Source: CAVOBC01 sp963693635 (GTDB lineage Bacteria > Pseudomonadota > Gammaproteobacteria > Pseudomonadales > Azotimanducaceae). From it: a stretch of 18,864 bases of DNA. The stretch covers positions 1-18,864 of the forward strand of contig CAVOBC010000049.1 in assembly GCA_963693635.1 (NCBI GenBank), written 5' to 3'. Position numbers and translations under genes: made by a program. Under the pieces are notes generated by a model that did not search any database, was not told where the DNA came from, and saw only the letters and a list, made by a program, of their open reading frames with translations. The stretch's first letter is position 1. Each line of letters begins with the position of its first letter. Shown in pieces: positions 15,366-18,864 of this stretch.

Positions 15366-16004
15366 ATGGAATTTGACCTTTCCCAGACGGATGAACTCCT
15401 GGCGACGACCCGAGCCGTCAGGAAGCGCCTCGATCTCGACCGACCGGTGCCTCGCGATGTGATCGAGACCTGTATCGGCCTGTCGCAGCAGGCGCCGACC
15501 GGCAGCAACACGCAGACCTGGCGGTGGATCATTGTCGAGGATGCCGCGAAGCGCGAGCGTTTGGCAGAACTGTACCGGATCGCGGCGGACGGCTATCTGG
15601 CGTTTGCGAGCAAGAACGCAGCGGATGCAGGTGACAAACAGACCGGCCGGGTTCTGGACTCGGCCATGTACCTTGCCGAGAACCTCGGAAAGGTGCCAGT
15701 CCACGTCATCCCCTGCCTCATGGGTCGACCGCCACGGGATGCGCCGCCGCTCGCGATGGTGGGCATGATGGCTTCAATTTTTCCTGCGGTGTGGAGCTTT
15801 CAGCTTGCGCTCCGCGCGCGCGGCCTCGGCACATGCCTCACCACGCTGCACCTGGCGCAGGAAGCTGAGGCGGCGGCGCTGCTTGGTATCCCTGATGATG
15901 TCCTGCAGGTTGCGTTGTTGCCTGTTGCGTACACGAAAGGGACGAACTTCAAGCGAGCAACTCGCCCGGACCCATCGACCCTCATTCACTGGGATACCTG
16001 GTAG
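15366..16004 (+). CDS. Nitroreductase-family FMN oxidoreductase
   Basis: 212 residues. R-A-V-R-K-R-L-D (16-23) and A-P-T-G-S-N-T-Q (43-50) bind FMN phosphate and ribityl groups; G-L-G-T-C-L-T-T (153-160) and L-P-V-A-Y-T-K-G near the C-terminus are also conserved family segments. Such flavoenzymes use NAD(P)H to reduce nitro groups, quinones, enones or related conjugated substrates; the true substrate is not visible. The start at ATG 15366 follows gacgagg. It lies 66 bp before the thiolase gene on the same strand and could be the first gene of that unit. Confidence 0.9.
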   Translation: MEFDLSQTDELLATTRAVRKRLDLDRPVPRDVIETCIGLSQQAPTGSNTQTWRWIIVEDAAKRERLAELYRIAADGYLAFASKNAADAGDKQTGRVLDSAMYLAENLGKVPVHVIPCLMGRPPRDAPPLAMVGMMASIFPAVWSFQLALRARGLGTCLTTLHLAQEAEAAALLGIPDDVLQVALLPVAYTKGTNFKRATRPDPSTLIHWDTW

Positions 16005-16070
16005 ATTCTGCGACATCTTTAGGGTGTCCACCGACCAGCGTATCAATAGCGAGCAAGAGCGAGTAACCAA

Positions 16071-17249
16071 ATGCAAAGAACATTAAAAGGCAAGGTCGTC
16101 GTCGCTGGCGTCGGCGAAACACCCTATTACAAACGGGGCGAGGCTCCGGATGCTGAATTCGATCTTGCGCTGAAAGCGATCCTCGCTGCCTGCGAAAACG
16201 CGGGCATCTCACCGCGAGAAGTGGACGGCTTCTCCTCGTTCAGCAATGACCGTAACGACGCATCCCACCTCGCAGCAGCGTTGGGCATCGACTATCTTCG
16301 ATTTGCCAACATGCAATGGGGCGGCGGTGGTGGCGGCGGGTCTGGTGCCATTGCCAACGCCGCGGCTGCAATTGCCACTGGTACGGCCGAGTGCGTGGTC
16401 GTGTTTCGTTCGCTCGCCCAGGGCCAGTTTGGCCGGTTCGGCCAGGGGCCGAAGATCCCTCAAGTCTCAGGCGATGGCGCGCTGACCCTGCCCTACGGTC
16501 TGATGTCGCCGGCCCAGAGCTTCGCTATGAAGGTGAAGCGTTTCATGTATGAAAATGGCGTGGAGCAGTCAGCGCTCAGGGCCTTGTCGCTCGCTTCCTA
16601 TCATCACGCCCAGTCCAATCCAAGGGCGGTGATGTACGGTCGCCCGCTGGATGAAAAGAAGTATGACGAGTCCCGCTGGATCGTCGAGCCGTTTCACCTC
16701 TACGATTGCTGCCTGGAAAATGATGGTGCAGCGGCGATCGTTCTGGTTTCAGCCGAACGCGCGAAGGACTTCGACCACAAGCCGTGCTACCTGCTGTCCG
16801 CAGCCTCGGGTTCGCATCATCGGGCTGGCGCTTCGGCGCATAACGCGCCGCTGTATGCGACATCGGGTTTTCCGGACCTGGCGCCGCATCTCTACGAGAT
16901 GGCGGGGGTCACGCCCAGCGACGTTGATGTCCTGCAGTGCTATGAGAATTTCACCGGCGGTGTGCTCATGAGCATGGTTGAGCATGGCTTCTGCGAGCCT
17001 GACGAATGCAACGAGTTCTTTATAAAGGAGAACCTGATCGCAGAGGGCGGCAAGTTGCCGACCAATACCAGCGGCGGCAACCTGGCCGAGTGCTACATGC
17101 ATGGGCTTGGCCTCAACATTGAAGCGGTCCGTCAGATCTGGGGCGAGTCAACCAGCCAGATTGCGGACCCCAATGTGTCTATGGTCGTCTCTGGACCGAT
17201 GGTGACACCTGTTTCCAGTTGTATCTTTGGTTCGGAGAACACCCTATGA
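16071..17249 (+). CDS. Thiolase-fold, Cys-less lipid-transfer/aldolase-type protein (Ltp2-like)
   Basis: 392 residues with the thiolase fold order (V-V-V-A-G-V-G-E-T-P-Y-Y at the start). Where active thiolases have a Cys-S-G loop the sequence reads W-G-G-G-G-G-G-G-S-G (83-92). The usual N-E-A-F-A region is Q-C-Y-E-N-F-T (289-295), and the G-H-P region is E-C-Y-M-H-G (340-345). The C-terminal C-x-G loop is also missing. This pattern, with tyrosines at 291 and 342, resembles Ltp2-type thiolase-like aldolases that cleave steroid side chains with a DUF35 partner; that match is from memory and not aligned. It is therefore unlikely to be an ordinary thiolase. The DUF35 gene overlaps its stop as ATGA, implying translational coupling and a complex. 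Start ATG 16071 has a weak gagcgag upstream. Confidence 0.85.
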   Translation: MQRTLKGKVVVAGVGETPYYKRGEAPDAEFDLALKAILAACENAGISPREVDGFSSFSNDRNDASHLAAALGIDYLRFANMQWGGGGGGGSGAIANAAAAIATGTAECVVVFRSLAQGQFGRFGQGPKIPQVSGDGALTLPYGLMSPAQSFAMKVKRFMYENGVEQSALRALSLASYHHAQSNPRAVMYGRPLDEKKYDESRWIVEPFHLYDCCLENDGAAAIVLVSAERAKDFDHKPCYLLSAASGSHHRAGASAHNAPLYATSGFPDLAPHLYEMAGVTPSDVDVLQCYENFTGGVLMSMVEHGFCEPDECNEFFIKENLIAEGGKLPTNTSGGNLAECYMHGLGLNIEAVRQIWGESTSQIADPNVSMVVSGPMVTPVSSCIFGSENTL

Positions 17250-17683
17250 GCGATAACTATCTGCAACCAGGGTTGCCGCAGCCCGCGATGCGTGAGGGAC
17301 TGGACCTGCCCTATTGGGCTGCTGCACGAGAGGAGAAACTGGTTTGTCAGCAGTGCCAGGACTGCCAGCACTGGCAGTGGGGTCCGGAGTTCATCTGCTT
17401 CCGGTGTCACAGTCACGATGTAGCGTTCAAGGAGATAGCGGCCACCGGAACGATCTACAGTTTTGAACGGGTTTGGCATCCGGTGCATCCGGCGCTAAAG
17501 GAGCAGGGTGCATACCTTGTTGTTCTGGTTGAACTGCCCCAGTGCGACAGTGCGCGGATGGTGGGTAATCTGCTGGGCGACCCGCATCAGGAAGTCGAGA
17601 TCGGGGCGGAGGTTCGCGGGGTCTTTGAACACCACGATGATGGAGAGCCCCCTTACACCCTGGTTCAGTGGGAAGTGGTCTAG
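17246..17683 (+). CDS. DUF35 zinc-ribbon/OB-fold protein, partner of the thiolase-like enzyme
   Basis: 145 residues, standard for the family. The start at ATG 17246 shares four bases (ATGA) with the thiolase stop; the longer TTG 17219 start would run inside the thiolase gene. The rubredoxin-like zinc ribbon uses C37-x2-C40 and C51-x2-C54, with an extra C34. It is followed by an OB-fold segment (about 65-145: G-T-I-Y-S-F, Y-L-V-V-L-V-E-L, G-A-E-V-R-G-V-F). DUF35 proteins bind the acyl-CoA end and stabilise thiolase-like partners, as in ChsH2/Ltp2-type aldolases. The cytoplasmic heteromer is inferred from gene overlap. The lipoprotein reading frame begins 20 bases after its stop. Confidence 0.9.
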   Translation: MSDNYLQPGLPQPAMREGLDLPYWAAAREEKLVCQQCQDCQHWQWGPEFICFRCHSHDVAFKEIAATGTIYSFERVWHPVHPALKEQGAYLVVLVELPQCDSARMVGNLLGDPHQEVEIGAEVRGVFEHHDDGEPPYTLVQWEVV

Positions 17684-17702
17684 CGAGTTCCTGCCCGGCG
17701 GG

Positions 17703-18306
17703 GTGCATCGCGGCCTTGATGCGATCGCTGGGCTGGTCGCTTTGATCGTCTGTGTGGCGCTCAGCGTTGCGGGATGTGCGGCACCGGATGTGGCCGGCGT
17801 GCGTGCGTTTGACGCCTCGGCGGCCTTCCCTGACGGTCGACGCAACCCGGCGGCCACCCCCGCAAGTGGCGGAGTTTGCCTTCATGGTCGGTCGCAATGA
17901 CTGCATTGATTCTCGGCGGCAACCCGGCAGCAATGAATGGGTAGACGGTACGCGCGACTGGGATGCCAGGTACTTCATGAACGGCTTCGGCATCGTCGAT
18001 ACTGGCCGATCAGGTCCAGCGTCCAACGGCAATGTTCGGGTCTTCGATGCCGCAACAGGCAAGTGGCATGTGACGTTCTATTCCATGCCGACCTATTCGA
18101 GCGGTGTGTGGAAGGGCTGCAAAACCGGGGACGATATCGTTCTTGAAAAGCCCCAGAAAGCGCTCGGCACCACGTTTGCGGGCGTCTCGAGGCTGACATT
18201 CCACAACATCCGTGAAGAGGGCTTCGACTCGAAGGGTGAGTGGGTCAGCGACAACGGCCTGGTCGTCTTTCCGTTCTGGACGATTAGTTGTCGCAAGTTG
18301 TCTTGA
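17703..18306 (+). pseudogene. Predicted lipoprotein, split by a one-base frameshift
   Basis: From GTG 17703 one frame reads M-H-R-G-L-D-A-I-A-G followed by a hydrophobic stretch and a lipobox L-S-V-A-G-C (C25), then A-S-A-A-F-P-D-G-R-R-N-P-A-A-T-P and a premature stop at 17898-17900. The next frame carries on from about 17860 with V-A-E-F-A-F-M-V-G-R-N-D-C and stays open to TGA 18304-18306, giving about 150 residues rich in beta-strand pattern and Trp/Gly. Removing one C from the run 17857-17861 joins the two as T-P-Q-V-A-E-F. The protein would be an outer-membrane or periplasmic lipoprotein of unknown function; the mature part vaguely resembles DUF1579-like beta-barrels but I do not assign it. 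The lesion may be real decay or a homopolymer sequencing error. No clear ribosome site is seen before the GTG. Confidence 0.7.
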
Positions 18307-18396
18307 GCCGTGTCTGGCAGTTACCGAAACTTTTCTTGACGCCGCGGCCCTCGACCCGCTGACGATAATCAAGCTTTTCTACCGATTTGCTGGTGT

Positions 18397-18543
18397 TTGG
18401 GAGTCGGTTTGCAAACAAACCTCGCATGATTTTGCAGAAACTCGCATGATCTTGCAGAAAAGAGGCCTGCTGAAAATGGCGGTGCATCCCTGCACCGCAA
18501 GCCAGTGTCCGCCCCAGAACAGAGTTCTGGGACAGGAACTAGC
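18397..18543 (-). mobile_element. MITE-like element, copy 2 (inverted, one end missing)
   Basis: On the minus strand this repeats copy 1 (5063 to about 5189) over almost its whole length: the outer terminus gctagttcctg, the cagaac/gttctg hairpin, the identical 8-bp stem gcggtgca/tgcaccgc, and the ggtttg/caaacc hairpin. The GAAA loop of copy 1 is GGGA here, so both fit GNRA; a G-T pair in one stem of copy 1 is G-C here. The last 38 bp of copy 1, including its second terminal repeat, are not found beyond 18397. At the outer end the TA flank is absent and IS630-like sequence follows, so this copy appears truncated or interrupted. Confidence 0.7.
18421..18460. repeat. Two tandem 20-bp units inside MITE copy 2
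   Basis: 18421-18440 and 18441-18460 are 20-bp units (ctcgcatgat plus tttgcagaaa or cttgcagaaa) with one mismatch. Copy 1 has a single diverged counterpart, so the duplication is specific to copy 2. Confidence 0.8.
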
Positions 18544-18551
18544 GTGGTGTA

Positions 18552-18864
18552 TTAAACAGAATGTAGTTTTGATAAAGCATCTTTCGCGCGACCCACTTTC
18601 TCAATAATCTGCTCCGCGCTCTTGGTCCAGACGAAGGGCTTGCTGTCCTCGTGGTCATGGCGATGAACTCGTGGGTGGATTTCTCCAGGTCCTTCACCGA
18701 CCGGTGCACGCCGCGGCGTAGCTGTTTCTCAGTCAGAATGCCGAAGAATCGTTCGACCAGGTTCAGCCACGACGAACTGGTTGGGATGAAGTGGAGATGC
18801 ACGCGCTGGTTCCTCTTCAGCCACTTCTTGACCTTCTCGTGCTTGTGGGTCGCGTAGTTGTCGA
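18552..18864 (-). pseudogene. IS630-family transposase, C-terminal part, frameshifted and cut by window end
   Basis: Read on the minus strand from the window edge: D-N-Y-A-T-H-K-H, then H-F-I-P-T-S-S-S-W-L-N-L-V-E-R-F-F. These carry the second Asp and the Glu of the DDE triad of IS630-type transposases. The frame is lost near 18659-18660: after H-E-F-I-A the running frame gives nonsense to a stop at 18539, whereas a one-base shift restores H-D-H-E-D-S-K-P-F-V-W-T-K-S-A-E-Q-I-I-E-K-V-G-R-A-K and stop TAA at 18554-18552. IS630 transposases insert into TA, often within CTAG; CTAG occurs at 18539-18542, where MITE copy 2 ends. The N-terminal half is outside the window. A programmed frameshift so close to the C-terminus is unlikely, so a broken gene or sequencing error is preferred. 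Confidence 0.85.

Noticed and set aside
15156..15704. Upstream extension of the SirB1-like frame by 183 codons on the minus strand
   Set aside because: It runs antisense through the nitroreductase start and has no SirB1 resemblance; ATG 15155 gives the normal family length.
18289..18330. Second terminal repeat of MITE copy 2
   Set aside because: A loose match to the copy 1 end exists but is gapped and overlaps the lipoprotein stop; not better than chance.
1..18864. CRISPR array, tRNA, rRNA or riboswitch
   Set aside because: No regularly spaced repeats, no cloverleaf or rRNA-like segments and no known riboswitch core were seen by eye on either strand.

Overview
The window reads as chromosomal DNA of a GC-rich proteobacterium, probably an uncultured gammaproteobacterial lineage. 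This rests on gene families (ArsC/YfgD-like reductase, SirB1-like protein, AGCS symporter, CaiB/BaiF transferase, thiolase plus DUF35 pair) and is a guess at class level. There are no rRNA, tRNA or CRISPR features that I can see. Coding density is high, but the ends and junctions carry decayed genes and small repeats.

Layout. 1-2129: 3' part of a large secreted repeat protein. 2327-3573 (minus): serine hydrolase of the beta-lactamase/EstB type, broken by two in-frame stops and one frameshift. 3815-5020: PLP-dependent class III aminotransferase related to glutamate-1-semialdehyde aminomutase. 5063-5227: complete MITE-like element with a TA target duplication. 5344-5688: ArsC-family thioredoxin-fold protein. 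5931-7133: FAD/NAD ferredoxin reductase. 7206-9593 (minus): double-length CaiB/BaiF CoA-transferase. 9768-10304: small AAA_28 ATPase. 10611-12686: amidohydrolase_2 and APH-like kinase, likely one operon. 12849-14210: sodium:alanine/glycine symporter. 14316-15155 (minus): SirB1/transglutaminase-like protein with TPR-like C-terminus. 15366-18306: nitroreductase, Cys-less thiolase, DUF35 zinc-ribbon protein and a frameshifted lipoprotein, all on the plus strand. 18397-18543: second, inverted and partial copy of the MITE. 18552-18864 (minus): 3' end of a frameshifted IS630-type transposase running off the window.

How genes may work together. The CoA-transferase, thiolase/DUF35 pair, ferredoxin reductase, amidohydrolase, nitroreductase-family enzyme and the ACAD10/11-type kinase are all families common in catabolism of CoA-linked organic acids, aromatics or steroid-like compounds. 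They lie on different strands and in separate transcription units, so this is a loose catabolic neighbourhood and not a demonstrated pathway. The strongest functional pair is the thiolase and DUF35 protein, which overlap by four bases and look like an Ltp2-type aldolase complex.

The most unusual signals are non-coding: (i) a 165-bp TA-flanked element with conserved hairpins, present again in inverted orientation beside an IS630 transposase; (ii) a different repeat of about 60-75 bp placed at two convergent gene junctions 12 kb apart; (iii) single-base frameshifts at C/G runs in three genes, which may be decay or sequencing error.
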